Origin: JBAZMA01 sp041649995
GTDB taxonomy: Bacteria; Omnitrophota; Gorgyraeia; Velamenicoccales; Velamenicoccaceae
Assembly (NCBI GenBank): GCA_041649995.1
Contig: JBAZMA010000003.1
Span: forward strand, 62,001 to 126,000
DNA: 64,000 nucleotides
Direction of reading: 5' to 3'
The notes under the pieces are model-generated. The model worked only from the letters and a program-made list of their open reading frames with translations. It did not search any database and was not told the DNA's origin. The translations under genes and the position numbers were made by a program. Numbering within the stretch: the stretch's first letter is position 1; each line of letters begins with the position of its first letter. Below, piece after piece: positions 1 to 8,068 of the stretch.

Positions 1-51
1 AAAACCCCGTAAAAAAATCAATACAGAGACATGCCGCAAGGAGGCTGCCGC

Positions 52-954
52 GTGAGTATTCTCGTTTTGGGAACTGCCGCATTGGACACCGTTAAAACCC
101 CTTCCGGGAAACGTCGGGAGATGCTCGGAGGTTCCGCTGTTCATTTTTCCATGGGGGCGCGCCATTTCACGCGGGTCAATCTCGTGGCGATCGTGGGTTC
201 GGATTTCCCCAAGAAACACACGGATTTTTTGAAACGCAAGGGGATCGTCCTGACGTCCTTGATCATTGAGGATGGCCGCACATTCCGCTGGGAAGGCGAA
301 TACAGGGGTGATCTGAACACGGCCTTGACCTTGAGCACCGAATTGGGGGTTCTTTCCGTGTTTAAGCCCCAGGTCGCAGAACATCAGAAGTCGATCGAAA
401 ATATTTTCCTGGCCAACGTGGATCCCGATATCCAGAAGCATCTGTTGACCCACATGCGTTCGCCGAAATTGATCGGTTTGGACAGCATGAATTACTGGAT
501 CGACCACAAGAAAAATTCCCTGGTCGGTTTGTTGAAAAAGGTGAATATTTTTGTCGCCAACGACGCCGAGGCCCGCAGTCTTTCGGGGGAGTCCAACCTC
601 ATCAAGGCCGCCCGCGCCCTCAGGCGTATGGGCGCCTCTATTGTCGTGGTCAAAAAAGGGGAGCATGGGGTCATCGTGTTCTGCAAGGATTTCCTTTTTT
701 GCCTGCCGGCTTACCCGGTGGAAAAGGTCGTGGACCCCACAGGCGCGGGAGATACGTTTGCCGGAGGATTTATGGGTTATCTGGCAAAGGCCGGAAAGCT
801 CGACGCGGTCTCAGTCAAAAAAGCCATCACGTACGGCACGATCATGGCCTCGTTTAATGTCCAGGGCTTCGGCCTGGAGCGCAGCTGCCGCGTCACAAAC
901 AAGGAGATCGGGAAGCGATACAAGGAATTGAAACAGATCGCTTCCGTCTGCTGA
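52..954 (+). CDS. PfkB-family sugar/nucleoside kinase
   Basis: Cytosolic ATP-dependent kinase of the ribokinase/PfkB fold; the substrate cannot be told from sequence. The family signature DPTGAGDTFAGG lies near residues 228-239 with the catalytic Asp in GAGD, and a Gly-rich substrate-lid segment (GGSAVH) is near residue 25. I chose GTG 52 rather than ATG 31 because AAGGAGG (38-44) lies 7 nt upstream of it. About 300 aa, normal for the family. The next gene starts 2 nt after the stop, so it probably heads an operon with the envelope genes that follow. Adenosine kinase-like or fructokinase-like activity are both possible. Confidence 0.9.
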   Translation: MSILVLGTAALDTVKTPSGKRREMLGGSAVHFSMGARHFTRVNLVAIVGSDFPKKHTDFLKRKGIVLTSLIIEDGRTFRWEGEYRGDLNTALTLSTELGVLSVFKPQVAEHQKSIENIFLANVDPDIQKHLLTHMRSPKLIGLDSMNYWIDHKKNSLVGLLKKVNIFVANDAEARSLSGESNLIKAARALRRMGASIVVVKKGEHGVIVFCKDFLFCLPAYPVEKVVDPTGAGDTFAGGFMGYLAKAGKLDAVSVKKAITYGTIMASFNVQGFGLERSCRVTNKEIGKRYKELKQIASVC

Positions 955-956
955 AT

Positions 957-1664
957 ATGACCGTCAAACCGCATTTTTCTTTTTCGCGCCTGATCCGCAT
1001 TTTGGCCGCGGGGGCCTTTCTGGCCCTTGTGGTTTTTCTGGGATTCAGAGTGGCAGCGGTCTTGCGGGAATCCCAGGTGTTAAAACAGGTCATCGGGCGC
1101 CTGAAGGCGGAATCCCGCATTGCCCAGGTCCTTGTCACGGATACGCGCACGGACCCTGATTCGGGGAAAACCCTTACCACCATCAAGTTCCTTGAATATG
1201 ACGCCGGGGGGAGGCCGCTGGCGCCGCGCTATTTCACGTTCTCGGGCAATATTATTCAGTTTCAGTCTTTGGTCGTCCGGTTCAGGGATTTTTATGTCGA
1301 AAAGGGCGATCCGGCCAGGGGAAAGAGCGTTTATCTGTTTCTGAAGGTCTTTTTCCTGGATGGAGAAAAAACACAGGAATACGCGCTGACGGAATTTTAC
1401 AGGGTGCCCCGCGGCTATGAGATCGCCAAAACAGACGCCTATAGCGCGGGAGTGCAGGAAGCCTTCTGGAAGGAGTTCTGGGAATACAGCCTGGATCAGC
1501 GGTCCGCGGAAAGAGCGGGGATCAAGAACGCGCAGATCGAAGCGCCGGGAACCCTGTTTGTTCCGGGGATGCTTTATACCATCAAAATCGAGCATGACGG
1601 CGGCATGAGGATCGACGCCCAGCCTCTGCCGGATATCCTTAAGGGGGAGGTGATCCGTTTCTGA
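957..1664 (+). CDS. Membrane-anchored hypothetical protein
   Basis: Not recognised. 235 aa with one hydrophobic segment at about residues 10-31, followed by a short charged, coiled-coil-prone stretch, then a mixed alpha/beta soluble part probably on the periplasmic side. It starts 2 nt after the kinase stop, and its own TGA overlaps the next ATG (TGATG), so translation is probably coupled across the three genes. No catalytic motif is visible. A cell-envelope role is inferred only from the anchor and from the OmpA-type lipoprotein two genes downstream. Confidence 0.75.
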   Translation: MTVKPHFSFSRLIRILAAGAFLALVVFLGFRVAAVLRESQVLKQVIGRLKAESRIAQVLVTDTRTDPDSGKTLTTIKFLEYDAGGRPLAPRYFTFSGNIIQFQSLVVRFRDFYVEKGDPARGKSVYLFLKVFFLDGEKTQEYALTEFYRVPRGYEIAKTDAYSAGVQEAFWKEFWEYSLDQRSAERAGIKNAQIEAPGTLFVPGMLYTIKIEHDGGMRIDAQPLPDILKGEVIRF

Positions 1665-2113
1665 TGAAGACCAAAAAAAGGGATGGGATTGACAGGGATC
1701 CTGAGGACAGGGATTCACTTTACAAACGATATCTTTTCTGGTTATATAAAAATGTCAGGGAAGAATGCGACCGGGTCGATCGTAAATTCACGCAACTCGA
1801 CATTGATGGGGAGATCGCGGATTTTTTTGAGCGCAGTCTCGTTTCATTAAGCGAAAGGGAGAGGGAGGAGATCGCTCCTTTCGTTAAGGAATGGAACAGT
1901 TATGTCGTTCAGAAGAAAGACGACGCCGGCCAAATGAAGTTCACGCCCGCGCAGGGGCTGAAACCCGAGTATGTTTTTTTACGGTTGAAACTGAAGGCTA
2001 TTGAGAGCCTGATTATCAGGCGGCTGGGCCGTAAAGGCCTGAAGTCGTTTAAGCGCATGCAGGAACAGTCGGCCCTACAGGGGATCTTGCAGGAAAATTC
2101 AGGGCGCCGCTGA
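1664..2113 (+). CDS. Hypothetical helical cytosolic protein
   Basis: Not recognised. 149 aa, strongly charged, predicted mostly helical, with no signal peptide or membrane segment. The start overlaps the previous stop by one base, which supports it as a real member of the operon. The N-terminus is unusually rich in Asp, Arg and Lys and the last 40 residues are basic. It could be a small partner or adaptor of the neighbouring membrane protein, but nothing in the sequence proves this. Confidence 0.7.
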   Translation: MKTKKRDGIDRDPEDRDSLYKRYLFWLYKNVREECDRVDRKFTQLDIDGEIADFFERSLVSLSEREREEIAPFVKEWNSYVVQKKDDAGQMKFTPAQGLKPEYVFLRLKLKAIESLIIRRLGRKGLKSFKRMQEQSALQGILQENSGRR

Positions 2114-2136
2114 TTTTTTTCAAACCACAGACGAAC

Positions 2137-2817
2137 ATGACCTTCAAAAACTGCCTTATCGTTGTATTTCTGGCCTGCCTGATCTGTTCGGGGTGCGCTT
2201 CGCGCGCGCCGCGGGAAGACGTGCGAAAGCAAATGGATCTTCTGAGCCAGAAATACCAGGTCTCGCAGAAGGAGAATGACCTTCTCAAAAAAGAGCTGGC
2301 CCTGTGCCGTGATATCCAGAATATCGACATCCGCCACTTTTTTGAGGTCAGGGACCTGTTTGAGAAGGTGCTTGAGCCGGAGATCCTGCGAAAGAACGTG
2401 TGGCTTTTTGTTTCCGACCGCGGTCTTGTCATTACGGTTTCCGCGGAAAGGGTTTTTATTTCCGGGGGCAACATGCTCAGCGATGACGGCCGGGCTTTTC
2501 TGGATTTGATCACAGCCATCATTCAGAAGGAATTCCCCCAGAACTATGTTTTTGTGGAAGGGCATACGGATAATCAGTCCCTGGTGGTTTTTGAATGGAA
2601 ATCGGATTGGGATTTTTCGTTTGCCCGCGCCTTGAGCGTGGTTCAATACCTGCAATCCAGGGGGATCGACCCCCTGCGGTTGTCGGCTGTCGGGTTCGGC
2701 CGTTACAGGCCCAGGGCCACGAACGATTCCAAGGAAGGCCGAAGGCTTAACCGCCGCATCGAGATCGTAGTGTCCCCGCAGAAAGTCGGACAAATCACTC
2801 CTAAAGACGACGTTTAA
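2137..2817 (+). CDS. OmpA-domain outer-membrane lipoprotein
   Basis: The signal peptide ends in a lipobox (ICSGC, Cys at residue 20), so the mature protein should be lipid-anchored. A short coiled coil (about residues 30-60) leads to an OmpA/MotB peptidoglycan-binding domain at about 90-215. Typical elements are the VEGHTDN strand, the helix with FARALSVVQYL, and the closing NRRIEI strand. Known role of the family: tethering the outer membrane to peptidoglycan. It differs from Pal by its N-terminal coiled coil. It lies 23 nt after the preceding gene and 19 nt before greA, consistent with cotranscription. Confidence 0.88.
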   Translation: MTFKNCLIVVFLACLICSGCASRAPREDVRKQMDLLSQKYQVSQKENDLLKKELALCRDIQNIDIRHFFEVRDLFEKVLEPEILRKNVWLFVSDRGLVITVSAERVFISGGNMLSDDGRAFLDLITAIIQKEFPQNYVFVEGHTDNQSLVVFEWKSDWDFSFARALSVVQYLQSRGIDPLRLSAVGFGRYRPRATNDSKEGRRLNRRIEIVVSPQKVGQITPKDDV

Positions 2818-2836
2818 CTTAGAAAAAAGAGAAACC

Positions 2837-3307
2837 ATGGACGAAGTATTTTTGACGCAAAAAGGTTATGAGCAGTTGAAGGGCGAGCTCGATGAGCTCA
2901 AGACGACCAAACGGCGGCAGATCGCCCAGCAGCTGGCCAAGGCCAGGGCCATGGGCGACCTTTCTGAAAATGCCGAGTACGACGCGGCCAAAGAGGCCCA
3001 GGCCCATCTGGAAAAGAAGATCGCCGTACTGGAAGGCAAGCTTTCCAGGGCGCGGATCATTGAGAACGAGAATATTTCCTCCGACAAGGTATATATCGGG
3101 GCCCGTGTCAGTCTATCCGACCAAGACTCCGGCGAAGAGTGCGTGTATATCCTGGTGTCGCCGACAGAGGCGGATTACACGCAGAGTAAGCTTTCCCTGG
3201 AGTCGCCGATCGGCAAGGCTCTTCTGGGGCGTAAGGTAGGGGATGTTGTCGAGGTCGCGGTGCCTGCCGGGGTTTTGAAGTATAAGATCACGGCCATCAC
3301 AAGATAG
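2837..3307 (+). CDS. greA: Transcription elongation factor GreA
   Basis: GreA enters the RNA polymerase secondary channel and stimulates cleavage of backtracked transcripts. 156 aa, the normal length. An N-terminal coiled coil (1-75) carries the acidic tip GDLSENAEYD with Asp41 and Glu44, the residues that position the catalytic metal. The C-terminal FKBP-like domain ends with the usual SPIGKALLG and GDVVEV segments. It sits between envelope genes with short spacing and has no promoter of its own that I can see. Confidence 0.97.
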   Translation: MDEVFLTQKGYEQLKGELDELKTTKRRQIAQQLAKARAMGDLSENAEYDAAKEAQAHLEKKIAVLEGKLSRARIIENENISSDKVYIGARVSLSDQDSGEECVYILVSPTEADYTQSKLSLESPIGKALLGRKVGDVVEVAVPAGVLKYKITAITR

Positions 3308-3318
3308 AGGGGTTTTTG

Positions 3319-3792
3319 TTGAAACATCCGGGCCGTTTTATATTCAGCGTGGCTTTGTCGGCCGTCTTGATCTTCGCGCTCGTCAATGCCTTTTCCGTCA
3401 ATGACGAGAAAAGGATCAAAAGAGCCCTGTACGCGGCCATTCTCGGCATAGAAAAGAATGACGCGTCGCGTTACAGCCGCGTTCTTTCCTTACGTTATAA
3501 GGATGACTCGGGTTTGGGCAAGGCTGAGGTCCTGGCTTTGGCTGAAAAAGCCTTTAGGGATTTTAAGCCTTTTAAGATGGAGCTCAAAAGGCTTATCATT
3601 AAACCGCAGGGCGATTCCGCGGAAAGCGAGATCGCCTTCAGGTGTCTTTTCAGGAAAGAGGGCGATGAAAAGATCTATTATGACGCGGGAAAAGTCATGG
3701 CTTCCTGGCGCAGGGAGGAAGGCGGCTGGAAGATCGTGAAGATGCAATACACGGGTTCCACGGATATGCTGTTTTTGCCGGCGGTAGCCTGA
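3319..3792 (+). CDS. Membrane-anchored protein, NTF2/SnoaL-like fold suspected
   Basis: About 157 aa with an N-terminal hydrophobic anchor (about residues 6-24). The rest has the size and pattern (helical start, then strands ending in a GGWKIVKMQY-type strand) seen in NTF2-like or DUF4440-like proteins; this is a fold guess only. Start is TTG 3319, with GAGGGG (3307-3312) 6 nt upstream; an in-frame TTG at 3316 is also possible. It starts 12 nt after greA. A 6-bp inverted repeat (3787-3792 / 3803-3808) straddles the stop, without a T-run. Confidence 0.65.
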   Translation: MKHPGRFIFSVALSAVLIFALVNAFSVNDEKRIKRALYAAILGIEKNDASRYSRVLSLRYKDDSGLGKAEVLALAEKAFRDFKPFKMELKRLIIKPQGDSAESEIAFRCLFRKEGDEKIYYDAGKVMASWRREEGGWKIVKMQYTGSTDMLFLPAVA

Positions 3793-3804
3793 AGGGGCGA
3801 AATC

Positions 3805-3953
3805 AGGCCACAGGCAACAGAAACCGAGGGACGAAGAAAACAATTAAAAATTAAGAATTAAGAATGAAGAATGGGCTTATGGCGAATGGCGTAGAGCAAA
3901 AACGAAATCGGAAGTCGGAAATCGGATGTCGGAAGTCAGAAATGAGGAAACAG
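3805..3953 (+). repeat. Degenerate 7-nt-period array, copy 1
   Basis: Read in steps of seven, the bases from about 3808 to 3953 show one drifting pattern: GCCACAG, GCAACAG, then ATTAAGA/ATGAAGA heptads, CTTATGG-type heptads, then AGTCGGA/AATCGGA heptads. Positions 3831-3916 are nearly identical to 10754-10838 in array 2. The same module order appears on the opposite strand in array 3. The final heptads supply the GAGG Shine-Dalgarno sequence of the next gene. Confidence 0.85.
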
Positions 3954-4196
3954 ATGCCTGAAAAAAAAGGAAAGAGTTGTAAGACCTGCGGAAAATCCGT
4001 GCGGGGCGCCGGACATCTCTGCGTTCCTGTAAAAGCCAAGGACCAGACGTGCGACTGGTGCGGTTCTTTGATCGTGGACGCCCGGCATATGTGCGACAGC
4101 AAGCTCAAAAAGCTGAGTTATATCTGTAATTCCTGCGGCCGCCTGGCTGTTTCCGCTGAGCACCTCTGTCAGCCGAAAAAAATCAAGCAGGGTTAA
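3954..4196 (+). CDS. Small protein with three CxxCG...HxC zinc knuckles
   Basis: 80 aa. Three tandem modules of about 25 residues each have the form CxxCG-x(7-8)-HxC: CKTCGKSV..GHLC, CDWCGSLI..RHMC and CNSCGRLA..EHLC. Each could bind one zinc through three Cys and one His. No catalytic residues are seen, so a nucleic-acid- or protein-binding role is the natural guess. Start ATG 3954 is chosen for GAGG at 3944-3947, 6 nt upstream. A longer reading frame back to 3864 only translates the heptad array and is rejected. Followed convergently by the polyprenyl synthase gene. Confidence 0.75.
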   Translation: MPEKKGKSCKTCGKSVRGAGHLCVPVKAKDQTCDWCGSLIVDARHMCDSKLKKLSYICNSCGRLAVSAEHLCQPKKIKQG

Positions 4197-4218
4197 TCGA
4201 CGAGATAGGCGCGGGGAT

Positions 4219-5295
4219 TCATTTTTTGCGGGGTAATTCCAGGGGCATGCGGGACGGGGAAAGTTTTTCAATAACGGCGCACAGCATTTTTTTGTGCGCC
4301 GTTTCCATGCGCAGGTCCCTGCAGAGCCCAAGGGCTTTGTTCTGCAGGTTTGTCATGATCTTCAGACAGGATTCGTAAGAGCCGCTTTCCACGATCAGGG
4401 CGCGTAATTCCTTCAGGTCGGTCAGGGTCTTATTTTCTTTTTCAAGGATTTGCCGCAAGGAGCGACGCTTGGTTCCTGAAAGCCGTTGATAGGCCCGAAA
4501 GATCAAAAGGGTCTTTTTGGATTCGTTCAAATCGGTGAGCACGGGCTTTCCGATGACTTTCTCGGAGGCGAAAAGGTCCAGCATGTCGTCATAGATCTGG
4601 AAGGCCTGGCCTGAGGCCAGGCCCAGACTGGACAATTTGTTTTGTTCGGCGGCCGGGGCCCCGGCCAGAAGAGCGCCCATCAAGAGGGGGCATTCAAATG
4701 TGTAGCGGGCGGTTTTCAGGGTGTAATTCAAGAGGATCTTTTTTTCGGTGAGTTCGTCGATGGATTGGTGCCCGGAAACGACATCAATGAATTCTCCGGC
4801 GCCGGTGAAGGCGGCTGTTTCCACGAGTTTTTTCAGGGTTTTTTCTTTTCGCCTGAGGTCCTCCTGGACGGTCGTGAAGGATTCGATGGCCAGGGCAAAA
4901 AGAATGTCTCCGGCCACAATGGCCAGTTCTTCTCCGATTTTAGCGCCGTCTTTAAACTTCATTTGCCGGTCGAACATCTTGTGCAGTGTCGGCTTGCCGC
5001 GCCTAAGCTGGGATTTGTCGATAACGTCGTCATGGATCAGCATGTAATCGTGCAGGAGCTCGATAGAGGCGGCGGAGATGAAGAGGCCTGATTCATCTGT
5101 CGTGGGGCGGGCGGCATATCCCTTGTAGCTGAGGATAAAGAGCAGCGGCCTGATCCTTTTGCCTTTGCGCAGGACGAATTCCTTGGTAAACGCGAAGAGA
5201 TGGTCCGAGACCTGCCGCAATTTATACCGGCGCCGGGCCTGGTCCAGGATGTCTTTGATTCCGCGGTTAATTTTGCTTAAATAGACATCGATCAT
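4219..5295 (-). CDS. Polyprenyl diphosphate synthase (octaprenyl/heptaprenyl type)
   Basis: Trans-isoprenyl diphosphate synthase that elongates allylic diphosphates with IPP, giving the side chain of quinones or another polyprenoid. The first Asp-rich motif is HDDVID near residues 88-93 and the second is YDDMLD near residues 236-241. The KGKRIRP motif near residue 44 binds IPP. 358 aa, slightly longer than the usual 320-330 because of a C-terminal tail. Divergent from the NDH-2-like gene, which would reduce a quinone. Chain length cannot be read with confidence. Confidence 0.92.
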   Translation of the reverse strand: MIDVYLSKINRGIKDILDQARRRYKLRQVSDHLFAFTKEFVLRKGKRIRPLLFILSYKGYAARPTTDESGLFISAASIELLHDYMLIHDDVIDKSQLRRGKPTLHKMFDRQMKFKDGAKIGEELAIVAGDILFALAIESFTTVQEDLRRKEKTLKKLVETAAFTGAGEFIDVVSGHQSIDELTEKKILLNYTLKTARYTFECPLLMGALLAGAPAAEQNKLSSLGLASGQAFQIYDDMLDLFASEKVIGKPVLTDLNESKKTLLIFRAYQRLSGTKRRSLRQILEKENKTLTDLKELRALIVESGSYESCLKIMTNLQNKALGLCRDLRMETAHKKMLCAVIEKLSPSRMPLELPRKK

Positions 5296-5461
5296 GGCTT
5301 GGGGATTTTCGCTAACTATAGTTATGGGTTGCCGGGTTTCGAGAGAGATTTACTTTATCACAAAAGGATGCTCTTAAGCAAGAAGTTAGGTGGACGGTCT
5401 TGAAAAGTCGACGGAAGTATAATATCATATATGCCTTAGGACGCTCAAAAAGGGACAGGCC

Positions 5462-6598
5462 ATGGGTGACATAGTTATTATCGGCGCGGGTTTTGCCGGT
5501 CTTGAGGCCGCCCGCGTATTTTCCAGGAACAAAAAAAACCTCGGCGAAAGGCGGATCATCGTCATAGACGCCAAGAGGACGTTTGATTTTCTCCCCGTTC
5601 TGCCGGATGTGATCGGAGGGCGTATCTCCAGGTCCCACGCCACTGTGGACCTGGAGGCGTATCTGGAGGGGATGGGGGTCGCTTACGAGAACGGCGAAGT
5701 GGAATTCCTGGATACGGCCGCAAAAGAAGTCCGTTTGAAAGCGGGCCATGCGCTCGGATATGAATATGTGCTTGTTTGCCCCGGCTCATCGACGAACTTC
5801 TACGGCAATAAAGACTTTCAGAAACGGGCTTTGAAGCTGGATACGGCCCAGGACGCGCTTGTGCTCCAGAATACGGTCCTGACATATCCGGAAAAGAATT
5901 TTGTCGTGGTCGGAGCCGGTTACACCGGCATTGAGGTGGCGACCAATATCGCCCGTCTTCTGAAGAAGCGCGGGGTGAAAAAATACCGCATTCATATTGT
6001 GGAGCGGCAGGAGGATATCCTCGGCCCCCTGACGGAGCGGATCAAGGACTACTGCCGGATCAACCTTTGCAGCCTCCGTATCCAGGTCCACACAGGCGTT
6101 TCGATCAAAGAGGCCGGGGATGAACGCCTGAAGTTGTCCAGCGGATTTGAGATTTCCGATTATCTGATGATTTGGGCCGCGGGTGTTGAAACTCCTGAAT
6201 TTGTCCGGCAGCTGCCCTTTGGCAAAGACAAACAGGGACGCCTGCAGGTGGAGGAAACCTTGCGCTTTGCCTCCGGGGCCTTTGCCGCGGGAGACGCCGC
6301 CTGTTTTACCCGGGGCGGGAAACCTTTGCGCATGGCTGTCCAGTTTTCCCTGAAACAAGGTCATCTGGCCGCACACAACATCATTCGGCTTTGCCGTAAG
6401 ATGACGACGTTGAAGAAATATCGGCCCGTGGACTTGGGGTTTTTGGTGCCGATGGCCAACCGCAAGGCCTGCGGGAAGGTTCTCTTCGTTCCTGTGTGGG
6501 GATTGGCGGGATGGATATTTCATTATTTGATGTGTATTTACCGCAGCCTGACTTTTTCCAACAGGCTGGGAATTTTAACAGACGCGTTTTTTAAATAA
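5462..6598 (+). CDS. ndh: Type II NADH dehydrogenase-like FAD oxidoreductase
   Basis: Two Rossmann motifs are visible: FAD-binding IGAGFAGLEA at residues 7-16 and NAD(P)H-binding VVGAGYTGIE near 148-157. A conserved FAAGDAA segment follows near residue 278, and a hydrophobic C-terminus suits membrane attachment. Family role: electron transfer from NADH to quinone without proton pumping. 378 aa, short for NDH-2 (about 400-430) but within range. AGGGA lies just upstream of ATG 5462. A TATAAT box at 5418-5423 has no well-spaced -35. A sulfide:quinone reductase-like role cannot be excluded. Confidence 0.85.
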   Translation: MGDIVIIGAGFAGLEAARVFSRNKKNLGERRIIVIDAKRTFDFLPVLPDVIGGRISRSHATVDLEAYLEGMGVAYENGEVEFLDTAAKEVRLKAGHALGYEYVLVCPGSSTNFYGNKDFQKRALKLDTAQDALVLQNTVLTYPEKNFVVVGAGYTGIEVATNIARLLKKRGVKKYRIHIVERQEDILGPLTERIKDYCRINLCSLRIQVHTGVSIKEAGDERLKLSSGFEISDYLMIWAAGVETPEFVRQLPFGKDKQGRLQVEETLRFASGAFAAGDAACFTRGGKPLRMAVQFSLKQGHLAAHNIIRLCRKMTTLKKYRPVDLGFLVPMANRKACGKVLFVPVWGLAGWIFHYLMCIYRSLTFSNRLGILTDAFFK

Positions 6599-6624
6599 GA
6601 CATCCGCAAAGGACGTTTAACGAT

Positions 6625-7686
6625 TTGAGAAAGAGGCTTGTTCTTATAGCGATCCTGGCCGTAATGGCCGGCGGCTGCGCCACAACGCAGCCCGGCGGTT
6701 GTCCTTATGCCACGCAATCGATCAATCAGGCGGCGTATTTCCCATTGATGCAGATGTGTCAGGAGGAAGCCGTGGCCTGGGATTACGACCCTCTCAGCCA
6801 GGTCGTTGTTTTGAAGAAAGACCGGACCAAGCTGGAGCTTTTGGTTGGAAGCCGTCAGGCTCTTCTCGGTCCGCTTGTCGTCCAGCTGAAGGGCCCGGTT
6901 GTCCTTAAAGACAGTGTTATCTGGGCGCCTGTGGAAGTCAGGGGTTATTTTTTTCCCTCATCGCTTCAGGAAAAAAAGACAGGCGGGAAACAGGAAGGGG
7001 TCTTGCGGCGCGCCGTGAATGTGGTTGTCCTTGACCCGGGGCATGGCGGCAAGGATCCGGGGGCCATCGGTAAGACGGGGTTGCGGGAAAAAGAGGTCGT
7101 GCTGGATGTCGCCGGAAAGGTCAAGAAAGAGCTGGAGCGCGCCGGGCTGACCGTGTACATGACCCGCGATAGCGACCGGTTTATTCCCTTGACCCAGAGG
7201 CCGAAGATCGCCAGCCGCAGAAAAGCCGATATTTTCGTCAGTATCCACGCCAATGCCAATCATTCCCGGTGGATTGAGGGTTTTGAGGTTTATTATTTAA
7301 GCGAATCTGTTGATGACGATGCCAGGGCCACGGCCTCGGCGGAAAACGCCTCCCTGGAACTTGAGGACGCCGATTTTCTCGAATCCTTTCCTTTGAAGGC
7401 GATCCTTTGGGACATGATTCACACCGAGAACCGCAAAGAATCCGTCGAATTGGCGCGTTTGCTGGGTGAGATCGTTTCCCGGGAAATGGATATAAAAATG
7501 CTGGGTGTCAAAGGGGCGGGTTTTGCCGTGCTCAAAGGTTCGTCCATGCCTTCGGTCCTGGTTGAGATCGGGTATTTGTCCAACCAGGCCGGCGAGCGGA
7601 AACTCTATGATCCCTTGTATCGCGAACACATGGCGCAAGCCATAGCCGCGGGAATATTAAAATTTAAGCAGGTGTCTGAGAATTAA
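6625..7686 (+). CDS. N-acetylmuramoyl-L-alanine amidase lipoprotein (Amidase_3)
   Basis: Peptidoglycan hydrolase that cuts the amide between MurNAc and the stem peptide. The TTG start gives a lipoprotein signal (lipobox AGGC, Cys18). Residues 30-115 resemble the copper-amine-oxidase-N-like domain found in cell-wall enzymes. The catalytic domain starts near 130 with zinc ligands in DPGHGGKDPGA, Glu in REKE and His in SIHAN. The catalytic Glu is in VEIGYLSN near residue 313. AAAGGA lies 11 nt upstream of the TTG. Followed by a long repeat-filled gap, so probably the last gene of its transcript. Confidence 0.92.
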   Translation: MRKRLVLIAILAVMAGGCATTQPGGCPYATQSINQAAYFPLMQMCQEEAVAWDYDPLSQVVVLKKDRTKLELLVGSRQALLGPLVVQLKGPVVLKDSVIWAPVEVRGYFFPSSLQEKKTGGKQEGVLRRAVNVVVLDPGHGGKDPGAIGKTGLREKEVVLDVAGKVKKELERAGLTVYMTRDSDRFIPLTQRPKIASRRKADIFVSIHANANHSRWIEGFEVYYLSESVDDDARATASAENASLELEDADFLESFPLKAILWDMIHTENRKESVELARLLGEIVSREMDIKMLGVKGAGFAVLKGSSMPSVLVEIGYLSNQAGERKLYDPLYREHMAQAIAAGILKFKQVSEN

Positions 7687-7693
7687 TGTTTCG

Positions 7694-8056
7694 GCAAAGA
7701 AAGACTCTTCGGCCTAAGCCGCTATCAATTTCCCTCCCAAGAGCCAGGGGCGTGAGCGAAATTGACTTGACGCAGGCCTCAGAGTTAATCCAGAAAGGAT
7801 AGGCCTGGCGCATTCCGTATGTCGCAGAAGGCGACATACTGACCATTCCAATAAGGTCAGGTATGGCGGAGGGCCTAATCCGCCGGAGGCGGAAGACCAG
7901 CAAAGAAAGACTCTTCGGCCTAAGCGCTATCAATTTCCCTCACAAGAGCCAGAGGCGTGAGCGAAATTGACTTGACGCAGGCCTCAGAGTTAATCCAGAA
8001 AGGATAGGCCTCCGCATTCCATATGGCGGAGGGCCTAATCCGCCGGAGGCGGATTA
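7694..8056 (+). repeat. Two tandem copies of a 160-200 bp intergenic repeat
   Basis: Copy A (about 7694-7893) and copy B (about 7900-8056) both begin GCAAAGAAAGACTCTTCGG. They run in parallel to a hairpin core TCCGCC-gga-GGCGGA (7879-7893 and 8039-8053). Copy A carries about 45 extra bases, including a perfect 9-bp hairpin GTATGTCGC-agaag-GCGACATAC. The region has no open frame of note. Copy B ends directly at the ribosome binding site of murI. Confidence 0.9.
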
Positions 8057-8062
8057 AGGGGG
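8036..8062 (+). promoter_or_regulatory. Hairpin abutting the murI ribosome binding site
   Basis: TAATCCGCC and GGCGGATTA form a perfect 9-bp stem with a 3-nt loop (8036-8056). The murI Shine-Dalgarno sequence AAGGGGG (8056-8062) begins at the last base of the stem. There is no T-run, so this is not a terminator. It could hide or expose the ribosome site or protect the mRNA 5' side; this is inference from position. Confidence 0.55.
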
Positions 8063-8068
8063 AAAAGA

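Noticed and set aside
1909..2838. 309-codon minus-strand frame opposite the OmpA lipoprotein
   Set aside because: The plus strand carries a lipobox and an OmpA domain in operon context; the antisense product is featureless.
3864..3953. N-terminal extension of the zinc-knuckle protein
   Set aside because: It is a translation of the heptad array; the ribosome site supports ATG 3954.
5400..5423. TTGAAA ... TATAAT before the NDH-2-like gene
   Set aside because: The spacer is only 12 nt, too short for a sigma70 promoter; only the -10 box may be real.
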